From Betaproteobacteria bacterium (GTDB lineage Bacteria > Pseudomonadota > Gammaproteobacteria > Burkholderiales > Casimicrobiaceae), in the NCBI GenBank assembly GCA_016861105.1, contig BOKS01000007.1:1-64000 (forward strand): a DNA stretch of 64,000 nucleotides. Direction: 5' to 3'. The notes under the pieces were generated by a model. The model was given only the letters and a program-made list of their open reading frames with translations. It ran no database searches and was not told the origin of the DNA. Below, one piece after another: positions 13,085 to 21,657 of the stretch (positions are counted from its first letter, which is position 1; each line of letters opens with the position of its first letter). A program made the translations under genes and the position numbers.

Positions 13085-14008
13085 ATGGCCACCCTCCCCG
13101 CCGAGACGCCGGACTTCTTCCACCGCGGCCCGTCGCCGGCCACGCGGCTCGTCTTCGTCGGGCTGCTGTCGATCCTGCTGCTGTTCCTCGACACGCGCTA
13201 CCGCTACCTCGAGCAGCTGCGCGAGGTCGTGGCCGTCGTGCTCCATCCGGTGCAGCGCGCAGCGGCACTGCCGGGCGAGGCGATGGCGGAGGTGGCCGGG
13301 TACTTCGCGTCGAAGCGCGAGCTGGAGCGCGAGAACGAGGCGCTGAGGGCTCGGCTCGCCGAGGTCGGCGTGGTCGCGCAGGGCGCGGGCACCACGCGCG
13401 CGGAGAACGAGCGGCTGCGGGCGCTGCTCGACCTGCGTTCGCGCCACGGCGGCGAAGCCCACGCGGTGCAGGTGCTCTACAAGGGCCGCGACCCGTTCTC
13501 GCAGAAGCTCGTCGTCGACAAGGGACGCGACGACGGCATCGCGGCGGGCACGGCGGTGGTCGACGCCGACGGCGTCGTCGGGCAGGTGACGCGCGTGTAT
13601 CCGCACATGGCCGAGGTGACGCTGGTCACCGACAAGGACCACGTGATCCCGGTGACGATCGAGCGCAGCGGGTCGCGCGCGGTGATGACCGGCAGCGGCG
13701 CGGGCCGCGCGCCGGAGCTGCGCTTCATCCCGCCGACGGCCGACGTGCGCGTCGGCGACCTGCTGGTGACGTCCGGGCTGGACGGGACGTATCCGCCCGG
13801 GCTCGCGGTCGCGAAGGTCGCCGCGGTCGACCGCGACACCGGCCAGATCTTCGCGCAGATCGCCCTGCAGCCGCTGGCCGGCGTGGACCGCAGCAACCAG
13901 CTGCTGGTGCTCGGGCCGGTGGCCGAGCTGCCGCCGCGACCGGAGGAGCCGCAGCCCGCCGATGCCGACCGCAAGGGCGGCAAGGCGAAGGCGCGGCGCG
14001 GAGGATGA
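13085..14008 (+). CDS. mreC: rod shape-determining protein MreC
   Basis: 307 residues. Periplasmic scaffold of the elongasome that activates PBP2. One N-terminal membrane helix (LVFVGLLSILLLFL), then a coiled coil (SKRELERENEALRARLAEV; ENERLRALLDL), then two beta-barrel domains (VDKGRDDGIAAGTAVVDADGV; RVGDLLVTSGLDGTYPPGL). The C-terminus is Pro/Lys-rich. Its ATG lies 19 bp after the family A element, and its stop overlaps mreD by 4 bp (ATGA), indicating translational coupling. Confidence 0.95.
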   Translation: MATLPAETPDFFHRGPSPATRLVFVGLLSILLLFLDTRYRYLEQLREVVAVVLHPVQRAAALPGEAMAEVAGYFASKRELERENEALRARLAEVGVVAQGAGTTRAENERLRALLDLRSRHGGEAHAVQVLYKGRDPFSQKLVVDKGRDDGIAAGTAVVDADGVVGQVTRVYPHMAEVTLVTDKDHVIPVTIERSGSRAVMTGSGAGRAPELRFIPPTADVRVGDLLVTSGLDGTYPPGLAVAKVAAVDRDTGQIFAQIALQPLAGVDRSNQLLVLGPVAELPPRPEEPQPADADRKGGKAKARRGG

Positions 14009-14547
14009 GCGTGGCCATCCGCCTCCCGCCGCTGACGCCCGCGGATCCCAACGAGGTCCTGCGGCCCGCGAAGGCGTGGTTCGTCGCGGCCACGCTCGTC
14101 GGCGCGCTCGCGGCGAACCTGGTGCCGCTGCCGCCGGCCGCGCTGGTGCTGCGGCCCGACTTCCTCGCGCTCGTGATCCTGTACTGGTGCATCCAGGCGC
14201 CGCGCCACGTGGGCGTCGGCGTCGCGTGGATGATGGGGCTGACGATGGACGTCGGCGACGCGACGCTGCTCGGCCAGCACGCGCTCGCCTACGCCTTCCT
14301 CGCGTACGCGGCGGAGTACTTCCGCCGCCGCGTGCTGCGCTTCCCGCTGTGGCAGCAGGCGGCGCAGGTCGCGGTGCTGCTCGCACTCTGCGCGGCGCTG
14401 GTCCTGCTCGTGCGCTTCGTCGGCGGGGCGCCGCTGCCGCGCTGGAGCTACTTCGTGCCCGCGCTGGTCGGAGCGCTGCTGTGGCCGCCGCTGTCGGTGC
14501 TGCTGCAGCTGCCGCAACGGCCGCTGCGCTCGTCGACCACGCTGTGA
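14005..14547 (+). CDS. mreD: rod shape-determining protein MreD
   Basis: 180 residues, five to six hydrophobic segments, an integral inner-membrane elongasome component. Seen: LRPDFLALVILYWCIQAPRHVGVGVAWMMGL, containing the RPDF/LVLLYW and GxxxGL-type motifs of MreD, and the QHALAYAFLAYAAEYFRRR segment. Starts within the end of mreC; 28 bp precede mrdA. Confidence 0.93.
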   Translation: MSVAIRLPPLTPADPNEVLRPAKAWFVAATLVGALAANLVPLPPAALVLRPDFLALVILYWCIQAPRHVGVGVAWMMGLTMDVGDATLLGQHALAYAFLAYAAEYFRRRVLRFPLWQQAAQVAVLLALCAALVLLVRFVGGAPLPRWSYFVPALVGALLWPPLSVLLQLPQRPLRSSTTL

Positions 14548-14575
14548 CGGGCCGACCGCTCGCGCCCGCGCCGCC

Positions 14576-16546
14576 ATGAGAAGCCTGTTCCGCCGATCGC
14601 GCCGCCGCGACCGCTCGCTCGGGGGGCTCGACGGCCACGTGGTGCGCAACCCCGAGCGCGAGCTGTTCCTGTTCAAGCGCCGCCTGATGGTCGCCGGCCT
14701 GCTGGTGGTTGCCGGGTTCGGCGGGCTGGTCGCGCGCTTCGTCTACCTGCAGGTGGTCCGGCACGGGCACTACGAGACGCTCGCCGAGTCGAACCGCATC
14801 GCCGTGGTCCCCATCCCGCCCAACCGCGGCGTCATCACCGATCGCAACGGCGTCGTGCTCGCGCAGAGCCACTCGGCGTACACGCTCGAGATCCAGCCGT
14901 CGCGGGTGACCGACCTCGACGCGACGATCGACGCGCTCGCGACGCTGGTCGAGGTGTCGCCGCGCGACCGCAGCCGCTTCCGCAAGCTGATGGCCGAGTC
15001 GAAGAACTTCGAGAGCCTGCCGCTGCGCACGCGCCTCACCGACGAGGAGGTCGCCCGCTTCGCCGTCAACCGCTACCGCTTCCCCGGCGTGGAGATCAAG
15101 GCGCGGCTGTTCCGGCACTACCCGTTCGGCGAGGCCGGCTCGCACTTCCTCGGCCACATCGGCCGCATCAACGACCGCGACCTCGAGAAGATCGCCGAGT
15201 GGGAGGCGACCGCGAACTACAAGGGCAGCGACTACATCGGCAAGCTCGGCATCGAGCTCTCCTACGAGCGCGAGCTGCACGGCACGACGGGCGTGGAGGA
15301 GGTGGAGGTCGACGCCGGCGGCCGCGCGGTGCGCACGCTCTCGCGCACGCCGCCGGTCGCGGGCAACAACCTGCGGCTGTCGATCGACATCCGCCTGCAG
15401 CAGGCCGCCGAGGCCGCGTTCGGCGAGCGGCGCGGCGCGCTCGTCGCGATGGATCCGCGCACCGGCGAGGTGCTCGCGTTCGTCAGCAAGCCCGGCTTCG
15501 ACCCGAACCTGTTCGTCGACGGCATCGACCCGGCCAGCTGGAAGGAGCTCAACGAGTCGCCGGACAAGCCGCTGCTCAACCGTCCGCTGCGCGGCGCCTA
15601 TCCGCCCGGCTCGACGATCAAGCCGTTCCTCGCGCTCGGGGCGCTCGCGAACGGCAGGCGAACGGCGACGCAGTCCTTCGCCGACCCCGGCTACTTCCAG
15701 ATTCCCGGCCACTCGCACCGGTTCCGCGACGACAAGCCGGGCGGCCACGGCGTGGTCGACATGTACAAGTCGATCGTCGTGTCCTGCGACACGTACTACT
15801 ACCTGCTCGCCAACGAGAGCGACATCGACGACACGCACGCGTTCATGTCGACGCTGGGCTTCGGCGGGCTGACCGGCATCGACATCGAGGGCGAGCAGCC
15901 TGGCGTCCTGCCGTCGCGCGAGTGGAAGCGCAGGCGCTTCGCCGGGAAGAACTACCGCGACGACCACCGCAAGTGGTACCTGGGCGACTCGATCTCGGCC
16001 GGCATCGGGCAGGGCTACACCGCGTTCACGCCGGTGCAGCTCGCGCACGCCATCGCGATCGTGGCCAACGACGGCGTCGCGTTCCGGCCCCACATCGTCA
16101 AGCAGGTCGAGAACGTGCGCACCGGCGAGGTCCGCCACGTCGCGGCCGAGTCGACGCACACGCTCGGCGTGAAGAAGGAGCACATCGCGGTCATCCGCGA
16201 GGCGCTCGCCGGGGTTCCGAAGGAGGGGACGAGCGCGCGCGTCTTCCGCGGCGCGGGCTACGTCTCGGCGGGCAAGACCGGCACCGCGCAGGTGTTCTCG
16301 CTCAAGGGCGCGACCTACGACGCGAGCAAGATCGACGAGCGCCTGCGCGACCACGCCTGGTACATGGCGTACGCGCCGGCCGACGCGCCGCGGATCGCGC
16401 TCGCGGTGCTCGTCGAGAACGGCGGCTTCGGCGCGCAGGCTGCCGCGCCGATCGCGCGCCAGGTGTTCGACTTCTACCTGCTCGGCGACCAGGGCAGGGG
16501 ACCCGCGCCGGTCTCGCCCGGCGATCCCGACGACCAGAGCGATTGA
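14576..16546 (+). CDS. mrdA: penicillin-binding protein 2, elongasome transpeptidase
   Basis: 656 residues. Monofunctional class B transpeptidase that cross-links peptidoglycan during elongation with RodA. One N-terminal transmembrane helix (LMVAGLLVVAGFGGLVARFVYLQ), the pedestal domain with PPNRGVITDRNG, then the transpeptidase domain with active-site Ser346 in GSTIK (SxxK), the second motif Ser403-Cys-Asp and KTG at Lys567 in SAGKTGTAQ. GDSISAGIGQGY is also intact. Lies between mreD and rodA, 14 bp before rodA. Confidence 0.96.
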   Translation: MRSLFRRSRRRDRSLGGLDGHVVRNPERELFLFKRRLMVAGLLVVAGFGGLVARFVYLQVVRHGHYETLAESNRIAVVPIPPNRGVITDRNGVVLAQSHSAYTLEIQPSRVTDLDATIDALATLVEVSPRDRSRFRKLMAESKNFESLPLRTRLTDEEVARFAVNRYRFPGVEIKARLFRHYPFGEAGSHFLGHIGRINDRDLEKIAEWEATANYKGSDYIGKLGIELSYERELHGTTGVEEVEVDAGGRAVRTLSRTPPVAGNNLRLSIDIRLQQAAEAAFGERRGALVAMDPRTGEVLAFVSKPGFDPNLFVDGIDPASWKELNESPDKPLLNRPLRGAYPPGSTIKPFLALGALANGRRTATQSFADPGYFQIPGHSHRFRDDKPGGHGVVDMYKSIVVSCDTYYYLLANESDIDDTHAFMSTLGFGGLTGIDIEGEQPGVLPSREWKRRRFAGKNYRDDHRKWYLGDSISAGIGQGYTAFTPVQLAHAIAIVANDGVAFRPHIVKQVENVRTGEVRHVAAESTHTLGVKKEHIAVIREALAGVPKEGTSARVFRGAGYVSAGKTGTAQVFSLKGATYDASKIDERLRDHAWYMAYAPADAPRIALAVLVENGGFGAQAAAPIARQVFDFYLLGDQGRGPAPVSPGDPDDQSD

Positions 16547-16560
16547 ATAGGACGTCCCCG

Positions 16561-17661
16561 ATGGAACTCGTCGCGCGCATCTGGGAGTTCGTGGTCCGGC
16601 CGGTGGACCGCTTCCTGTTCGGCATCACGATGGCGATCGTGGCCGTCGGGCTGGTGACGCTGTTCTCCGCGGCCGACCAGAGCGCTGCGCGCGTGGGCAA
16701 CCAGCTCGCGAGCCTCGCCGTCGCGCTGGTCGCGATGTGGGTGGTGGCGAACGTGCCCCCGCCCGCGCTGGCGCGGACCGCCGTTCCGCTGTACGTCCTC
16801 GGACTCGTGCTGCTGCTGGCCGTGGCGATGTTCGGCGTGGTGGTCAACGGGTCGCGGCGCTGGCTGTCGCTCGGCGTCACGCGCATCCAGCCCTCGGAGC
16901 TGATGAAGGTCGCGCTGCCGCTGATGCTCGCGTGGTACTTCCAGAAGTTCGAGGGGCGCATCGGGTGGAAGGACTTCGTCGTGGCCGCGGTGCTGATCGC
17001 CGTCCCCGCGATCCTCGTCAAGCGCCAGCCGGACCTCGGCACGGCGTCGCTGCTGATGGCCTCCGGCTTCTTCGTGCTCTACCTCGCGGGCCTGTCGTGG
17101 AGGATCATCGTCGGGCTGGCGGCGGGCGCCGGCGCGCTCGCGCCGGTCTTCTGGGGGCTGCTGCACGACTACCAGCGGCGGCGCATCCTGACGTTCATCG
17201 ATCCCACGCAGGACCCGCTGGGCGCGGGCTACCACATCACGCAGGCGTCCATCGCCATCGGCTCCGGCGGCGTGGTCGGCAAGGGCTGGCTCAACGGCAC
17301 GCAGACGCACCTCGACTTCCTGCCGGAGCGCCACACGGACTTCATCTTCGCGGTCTACGGCGAGGAGTTCGGCCTGATCGGCAACGTCGTGCTGATCCTG
17401 CTGTACCTGATGCTGATCGTCCGCGGGATGATGATCGCCGCGAACGCGTCCACGCTGTTCGGCCGCCTGATGGCGGGCTCGGTCACGCTGATGCTCTTCA
17501 CCTACGCCTTCGTCAACATGGGCATGGTGAGCGGCGTGCTTCCGGTGGTCGGCGTCCCGCTGCCGTTCGTGTCCTACGGCGGCACGGCGATGCTGTCGCT
17601 GTTCATCGGGATCGGCATCCTGATGAGCGTGCAGGCGCACAGGAAGCTGGTGCACTCGTGA
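16561..17661 (+). CDS. rodA: peptidoglycan glycosyltransferase RodA (SEDS)
   Basis: 366 residues, about ten membrane segments. SEDS-family glycan polymerase partnered with PBP2. Seen: WLSLGVTRIQPSELMKVALP, KRQPDLGTASLL, the catalytic Asp region, DPTQDPLGAGYHITQASIAIGSGG and the C-terminal GVPLPFVSYGGTAM. ATG 16561 is the conserved start (MELVARIWEF); the frame is open far upstream but that is the shadow of mrdA. Last gene of the mre operon, followed by an inverted repeat. Confidence 0.96.
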   Translation: MELVARIWEFVVRPVDRFLFGITMAIVAVGLVTLFSAADQSAARVGNQLASLAVALVAMWVVANVPPPALARTAVPLYVLGLVLLLAVAMFGVVVNGSRRWLSLGVTRIQPSELMKVALPLMLAWYFQKFEGRIGWKDFVVAAVLIAVPAILVKRQPDLGTASLLMASGFFVLYLAGLSWRIIVGLAAGAGALAPVFWGLLHDYQRRRILTFIDPTQDPLGAGYHITQASIAIGSGGVVGKGWLNGTQTHLDFLPERHTDFIFAVYGEEFGLIGNVVLILLYLMLIVRGMMIAANASTLFGRLMAGSVTLMLFTYAFVNMGMVSGVLPVVGVPLPFVSYGGTAMLSLFIGIGILMSVQAHRKLVHS

Positions 17662-17723
17662 GGCGATGGGCGAAAGGCGATAGGCGATAGGCCCGTACCC
17701 TCCCAGCCCATCGCCCATCGCCT
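17661..17723. terminator. possible bidirectional terminator between rodA and the ketoacyl synthase gene
   Basis: AGGCGATGGGCG (17661-17672) and its exact complement CGCCCATCGCCT (17712-17723) form a 12-bp stem with a ~39-base loop that itself contains GGCGATAGGCGATAGG direct repeats. It lies between two convergent genes. There is no T tract, so function is inferred from position only. Confidence 0.5.
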
Positions 17724-17727
17724 GAAA

Positions 17728-18882
17728 CTACGCCACCCCCGTCCCGCCCGCCAGCACCACCTGCGTCTCGGGGAAGACCGGCGAGACGAGGCCGGCGGCG
17801 GAGCGCCCGCGCGTCTCCTTGCGCGCGCGCAACTCGTTGACCATCTGCAGCGCCGTGCGCTCGCACGGCGGCAGCTCCACGTCCGCGGCGTCGAGCGGCG
17901 TCACGCGCTCGCCGAAGCGCAGCAGGTGCGCGCACCACGTGAGGCCGGCGCCGAAGGCCGGCATCAGCATCAGCGCCCTCGGCGGGACGGCCCCGGCCTC
18001 GAGCGCCTCGACGAGCGCGACCGGCACGGTGGCCGCGGACATGTTCCCGTACTTGTGCACGGTGAGGAACACGCGGTCCATCGGGATGCCGGCGCGCTTG
18101 GCGACGAACTCGATGATGCGCAGGTTCGCCTGGTGCGGCACGACGAGGTGGACGTCGGCGGGCGCGCGGCCCGCGCGCACGAGCACGTCGGCCGCGGCCT
18201 CGCTCATGCCGTGCACCGCGCGCTTGAAGATCTCCTGGCCGTCGAAGTCCCAGAGCGTGTCGCCGTAGCTGATCCCGCGGTTGCCGTAGGTGGTGCCGTG
18301 GCCGCGCACGCGCAGGATCTGGCGCGAGTCGGCGTAGCAGCCGAGCTTGTCGGCGAGCAGCCCTTCGTCGTCGTGCTCGGCGGCCTGGAGCACGACCGCC
18401 GCGCAGCCGTCGCCGAACAGCACGGCCACGCCGCGGTTGTCCCAGTCGAGGAACGGCGAGATCGTCTCGACGCCGACGACCAGCGCGCTGCGGATCGTGC
18501 CCGTGGCGATCATGCCGGCCGCCGACGAGAGTCCGTAGAGGAAGCTCGTGCACGCGGTGTTGACGTCCATCGCGCCCGCCCGCCACGCCCCGAGCTTGTA
18601 CTGCAGGCCCGACGCGGTGTTGGGCACGGCCTCCTCGGCGCTGCAGCTTCCGTACACGACGAGGTCGAGGTCGCTCGCGGCGAGCGCGGCGCAGGCGAGC
18701 GCGCGGCGCGCCGCGACGTACGACAGCTCGGAGCCGAGCACGTGGGTGATGCGGCGCTCGCGGATGCCGGTGCGCTGCGCGATCCACGCGTCGTCGGTGT
18801 CGAGGAACGTGGCGAGGTCGTGGTTGCTGAGGACGGCCGGGGGCATGCACTTGCCCCAGCCCGTGATCGCGGCGCGCGTCAT
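17728..18882 (-). CDS. beta-ketoacyl-ACP synthase III family protein (FabH-like)
   Basis: 384 residues, longer than FabH (about 320) because of a ~40-residue C-terminal tail. Thiolase fold with the condensing triad Cys111 (VNTACTSF), His250 (VPHQANLRI) and Asn280 (KYGNMSAA). FabH condenses acetyl-CoA with malonyl-ACP; this divergent version has GWGKCMPPAVLSN at the start and may act on other acyl-CoAs or in a secondary pathway. It stands alone with its own 98-bp upstream gap, not in a fab cluster, which argues against it being the housekeeping FabH. Confidence 0.85.
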   Translation of the reverse strand: MTRAAITGWGKCMPPAVLSNHDLATFLDTDDAWIAQRTGIRERRITHVLGSELSYVAARRALACAALAASDLDLVVYGSCSAEEAVPNTASGLQYKLGAWRAGAMDVNTACTSFLYGLSSAAGMIATGTIRSALVVGVETISPFLDWDNRGVAVLFGDGCAAVVLQAAEHDDEGLLADKLGCYADSRQILRVRGHGTTYGNRGISYGDTLWDFDGQEIFKRAVHGMSEAAADVLVRAGRAPADVHLVVPHQANLRIIEFVAKRAGIPMDRVFLTVHKYGNMSAATVPVALVEALEAGAVPPRALMLMPAFGAGLTWCAHLLRFGERVTPLDAADVELPPCERTALQMVNELRARKETRGRSAAGLVSPVFPETQVVLAGGTGVA

Positions 18883-18980
18883 GCGGCTCCCCGTGGTCGG
18901 ACGGACGGGCTCGCGGCGGCCCGCCTGCGATGCTGCCGGGGCATTCTAGGGTCCGGCGCGCGCGCCGGCCTTGCGCCGGA

Positions 18981-19514
18981 TCAGCGGTACTGGAACGCGC
19001 GCGCGACGCATTCGCGGCCCTCGAGCGACCCGGCCTGGAAGCGCTTGTCGCAGCCGAGGGCCTCGGCATAGCGCCGGTCGATCTCCTGCTGGCTGCGCGT
19101 GCCCGGCGCCTGCCGCGTCGAGGCGAGGCAGGTCTGCGTGTAAGCGACCGCCGAGCTCTCGGGCGCGAGGGCGCGGAAGCCGACGGCGAGGTCCGTCACC
19201 CCCGAGGCCAGCTGGCGCAGACGCGCGAGCTCGCCGGCCGCGAGATTGCGCTTGCCGCGGTCGACCAGCGTGTCGACGACCGTGGGCTCGGCCACGTTCT
19301 GGCGCAGCAGCTTGTCGGCCTCGAGGTAGAGGCCGCCCGTCTGCGCGCAGTAGCGCGAAGCCTCGCTGCCGTTCTGCAGGACGCGCAGCATGGCCGTGAG
19401 CGTCGGGTACTGCCTGGGGTCGACCGCGGGCGGCGGCGAGGCCGTCTGCGCGGCGGCGAACGACGCCGACAGCGCGGCGGCGGCGACCGCGCCGGCGACG
19501 ACGAGAAGCCTCAC
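18981..19514 (-). CDS. exported protein of unknown function
   Basis: 177 residues starting at GTG 19514, with a GGAGG ribosome-binding site 8 bases upstream. N-terminal signal peptide LLVVAGAVAAAALSASFAAAQ, then a helical region with Cys residues (YCAQTGGLYLEADKLLRQNV, YTQTCLAST, LGCDKRF, RECVARAF), which could form periplasmic disulfides. The GTG overlaps the TGA of the upstream small Cys-rich gene (GTGA), so the two are coupled. I do not recognise the family. Confidence 0.75.
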   Translation of the reverse strand: MRLLVVAGAVAAAALSASFAAAQTASPPPAVDPRQYPTLTAMLRVLQNGSEASRYCAQTGGLYLEADKLLRQNVAEPTVVDTLVDRGKRNLAAGELARLRQLASGVTDLAVGFRALAPESSAVAYTQTCLASTRQAPGTRSQQEIDRRYAEALGCDKRFQAGSLEGRECVARAFQYR

Positions 19515-19657
19515 TTCGCCTTCCTCCGCTTGCGCGGCGCAGCGTCGTGCCGCACGCCGGGTTTCGGCGCGTCGCCGATGACGCTCTTCAGCGGGCACAC
19601 GCGAAACGCGGGGCAGCGCGCGCAGCCCACGGCCAGCGCGATCGGACAGACGGTCAT
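19511..19657 (-). CDS. small Cys-rich protein, CX7CX2CX5C
   Basis: 48 residues: MTVCPIALAVGCARCPAF, then RVCPLKSVIGD and a basic tail ending RKRRKAK. Cysteines 4, 12, 15 and 21 form a compact cluster able to bind zinc or an iron-sulfur centre. I recall similar short proteins with a CP..AVGC.KCP.F..CPLK.VIGD pattern in other betaproteobacteria, without a known role. The stop overlaps the GTG of the next gene by 4 bases, supporting real translation. Preceded by a 33-bp gap after the DUF2784 gene. Confidence 0.7.
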   Translation of the reverse strand: MTVCPIALAVGCARCPAFRVCPLKSVIGDAPKPGVRHDAAPRKRRKAK

Positions 19658-19690
19658 CGGCAGATCCCCGGCATTCCCCCGGCCACGATG

Positions 19691-20080
19691 CTACGCCGAT
19701 TCGCCGCGGCCCACACGGCGCCGCCGCGCGCGCCGCCACGCCCAGCCGTAGAACGCGGCGTTGATCGCCACGACGAGGACGCCGAGCCAGGCCTGGTGCG
19801 CGGGCGTGAGGCCCGGGGGGTAGACGAGGGGAATCAGGTAGTGCTCGACGAACCCGCCGTCGTAGCCCGCCTGGCCGGCGCGGCGGCGCAGCGCGTTCTC
19901 CAGCGGCGTCAGCGGGCACAGCGTCGCCGTCAGCTCGGCGTAGGCGCCCCACGCCGCGGCGGGAAGGTGCGCCAGCGACCAGCGCGGATCGCGCACGACC
20001 AGAGCGCCGCCGGCCACGACGAACGCGATGAACGCCAGGTGCACCAGCACCAGGGCGTCGGCCGCCAGCCGCTCGATCAC
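19691..20080 (-). CDS. DUF2784 family membrane protein
   Basis: 129 residues with three to four hydrophobic segments (ALVLVHLAFIAFVVAGGALV; WGAYAELTATLCPLTPLENALR; LGVLVVAINAAFYGWAW). The LVxxHxxFIxFVVxGG start and the CPLTPLEN.LR motif are those of DUF2784, an uncharacterised inner-membrane family. GTG start at 20080 overlaps the stop of the upstream EVE-domain gene (GTGA), so they form one translational unit. Confidence 0.85.
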   Translation of the reverse strand: MIERLAADALVLVHLAFIAFVVAGGALVVRDPRWSLAHLPAAAWGAYAELTATLCPLTPLENALRRRAGQAGYDGGFVEHYLIPLVYPPGLTPAHQAWLGVLVVAINAAFYGWAWRRARRRRVGRGESA

Positions 20081-20538
20081 GCGCGGCCGCCCGTGCCGTC
20101 CTGGCGCCGTGCCCACAGCGTCTCGAGCGCGTCGGCGAGGCGCCCGGGCACGCGCGTGCCCGACTGCCGGACCGTCCAGCGGAAGCCTGCGAACGGCGGC
20201 TTCGCGAGATCGGCGAGCAGGACCGGCGGCGACTCGCGGAGCGTGTCCAGCCGCAGCATGACGTAGCCGGTCGTGCGTCCCAGGGCCGCCTTGTCCTCGC
20301 GCCAGTGCAGCCGCTCGACCGGCGCCGTCATCACCGTGCCGCTGCCGAAGATGCCGCGCGGCTCGACGCCGAGCCGCACGAGGAACGCCCGGCTGCCCGG
20401 CTCGATCCGGCGAGCGCGTCCCGAGCTCCACTCGGTGTCGAGGAAGCCGCGCCGTGCGAGCTTGCGCCGGTCGCGCGCGAGCTCGGGCCAGTCCCACAAC
20501 TTCGGGTTCCACGCGAAGAGGTAGGTCTCGACGAGCAT
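20077..20538 (-). CDS. EVE-like (PUA-superfamily) domain protein
   Basis: 153 residues. The N-terminal YLFAWNPKLWDW followed by RARRIEPGSRAFLVRLGVEPRGIFGSG resembles the start of EVE/PUA-like domains, which bind modified bases or nucleic acids and occur alone or fused to nucleases such as McrB or HNH proteins. Here the rest (HWREDKAALGRTTGYVMLRLD, PPFAGFRWTVRQSGTRV) completes the fold with no attached nuclease. First gene of a run of four coupled small genes on this strand. Its promoter must lie in or next to the family A repeat at 20556. Confidence 0.7.
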   Translation of the reverse strand: MLVETYLFAWNPKLWDWPELARDRRKLARRGFLDTEWSSGRARRIEPGSRAFLVRLGVEPRGIFGSGTVMTAPVERLHWREDKAALGRTTGYVMLRLDTLRESPPVLLADLAKPPFAGFRWTVRQSGTRVPGRLADALETLWARRQDGTGGRA

Positions 20539-20555
20539 CCGTCGAGCATAGCGCC

Positions 20556-20690
20556 CAAACGAGGGTCAGACTCGCATTTCCCGAAACGAGGGTCAGACTC
20601 GCATTTCCTCCGGCCGCGGTCGTCTTTCAAGCGCACGCGCAGACGCGAAATGCGAGTCTGACCCTCGTTTCGCTGTGACCCTCATTCCGC
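20556..20690. repeat. family A repeat element, locus 2 (EVE gene / rlpA gap)
   Basis: Two direct copies of the unit (AACGAGGGTCAGACTCGCATTTC) at 20558-20580 and 20584-20607, then ~38 bp of unique sequence, then an inverted copy (GAAATGCGAGTCTGACCCTC) at 20645-20670 and an inverted half copy (TGACCCTCATTCC) at 20676-20688. It fills most of the 209-bp gap between divergent genes. Confidence 0.85.
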
Positions 20691-20747
20691 GCGTTCGGGG
20701 ACTCGCAGTCGACCCCGATCGCGACGGATTCGGCTAGAGTTCGCGGC

Positions 20748-21644
20748 GTGTCGCGCCGCCTCGCCGTCATCGCCTGCATCGCGCTGCTCGCCGGCTGCGC
20801 CGCCGCGCCTCCCGAGCCGCCCGGCACCGCGCCGCGGGTGTCCGCGCCGACGGCCTCGTCGCGCTACTACGCCGACGACGGCCCGCCGGACAGCGTCCCG
20901 CCGAATCTCGACGCGCTGCCCGACGCGGTGCCGCGCCTCGAGCCGCTGCACCGCTTCGCGAACCGGCCCTACGTCGTCATGGGCCGCGAGTACGTCCCGG
21001 CCACGTCGCTGCGACCGTATCGCGAGCGCGGTGTCGCCAGCTGGTACGGGCGCAAGTTCCACGGCCGCAGGACGTCGATCGGCGAGACGTACGACATGTT
21101 CGCGATGACGGCCGCGCACCCGACGCTTCCGCTGCCTTCGTATGCGCGCGTGACCAACGCCGCGACCGGCGCCAGCGTTGTCGTGCGGGTCAACGACCGC
21201 GGCCCCTTCCTGCACGGCCGCGTGATAGACCTGTCGTACGCGGCCGCGCATCGCCTCGGCATCGCGCAGCGCGGCAGCGGCGAGGTCGAGGTGGAGGCGA
21301 TGCTTCCGCCCGAGGCGGCCGCAACCGCGCTGCCGCTGCCGCCGGTGGCGCAGCCCGCGACGCCGGCGTCGCCGCCGATCGTCGCCGAGACGCCTGCGGG
21401 CCTCCCGGCCGGCGCCGGCTTCGTCGTCCAGCTGGGCGCGTTTGCAAACTTTGCCAATGCGCAATCTTTCCTCGCGCACGTGCAGAACCAGACGGCCTCG
21501 GCCTCGGTCGAACCGCGCGTGCGCCAGTCGGGCGGCCTGTGGCGCGTGTACGTCGGGCCCTATGCGGACCGCGACGAGGCCGTGCGCGCGGCGGACCGCA
21601 TCGCCGGCGCGTTCGGCTTCGCGACGGCGGTGCGGCCGCATTGA
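20748..21644 (+). CDS. rlpA: septal ring lytic transglycosylase RlpA family lipoprotein with SPOR domain
   Basis: 298 residues from GTG 20748. Lipobox LAGC (Cys17) gives an outer-membrane or envelope lipoprotein. Middle double-psi beta-barrel: GVASWYGRKFHGRRTSIGE, YARVTNAATG and VVVRVNDRGPFLHGRVIDLS. C-terminal SPOR domain (FVVQLGAFANFANAQSF to WRVYVGPYADRDEA), which binds denuded septal glycan. In related genomes rlpA usually follows rodA directly; here about 3 kb of minus-strand genes intervene. No ATG gives a better signal peptide. Confidence 0.93.
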   Translation: MSRRLAVIACIALLAGCAAAPPEPPGTAPRVSAPTASSRYYADDGPPDSVPPNLDALPDAVPRLEPLHRFANRPYVVMGREYVPATSLRPYRERGVASWYGRKFHGRRTSIGETYDMFAMTAAHPTLPLPSYARVTNAATGASVVVRVNDRGPFLHGRVIDLSYAAAHRLGIAQRGSGEVEVEAMLPPEAAATALPLPPVAQPATPASPPIVAETPAGLPAGAGFVVQLGAFANFANAQSFLAHVQNQTASASVEPRVRQSGGLWRVYVGPYADRDEAVRAADRIAGAFGFATAVRPH

Positions 21645-21657
21645 GGCGCCTCCCTTC

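Noticed and set aside
12920-16354. 1,144-codon open frame antisense to mreC-mreD-mrdA
   Set aside because: Low-complexity translation opposite three well-supported genes.
17728-18882. Calling the ketoacyl synthase the housekeeping FabH
   Set aside because: It is ~60 residues longer, has no fab neighbours and a divergent N-terminus; only the family is assigned.
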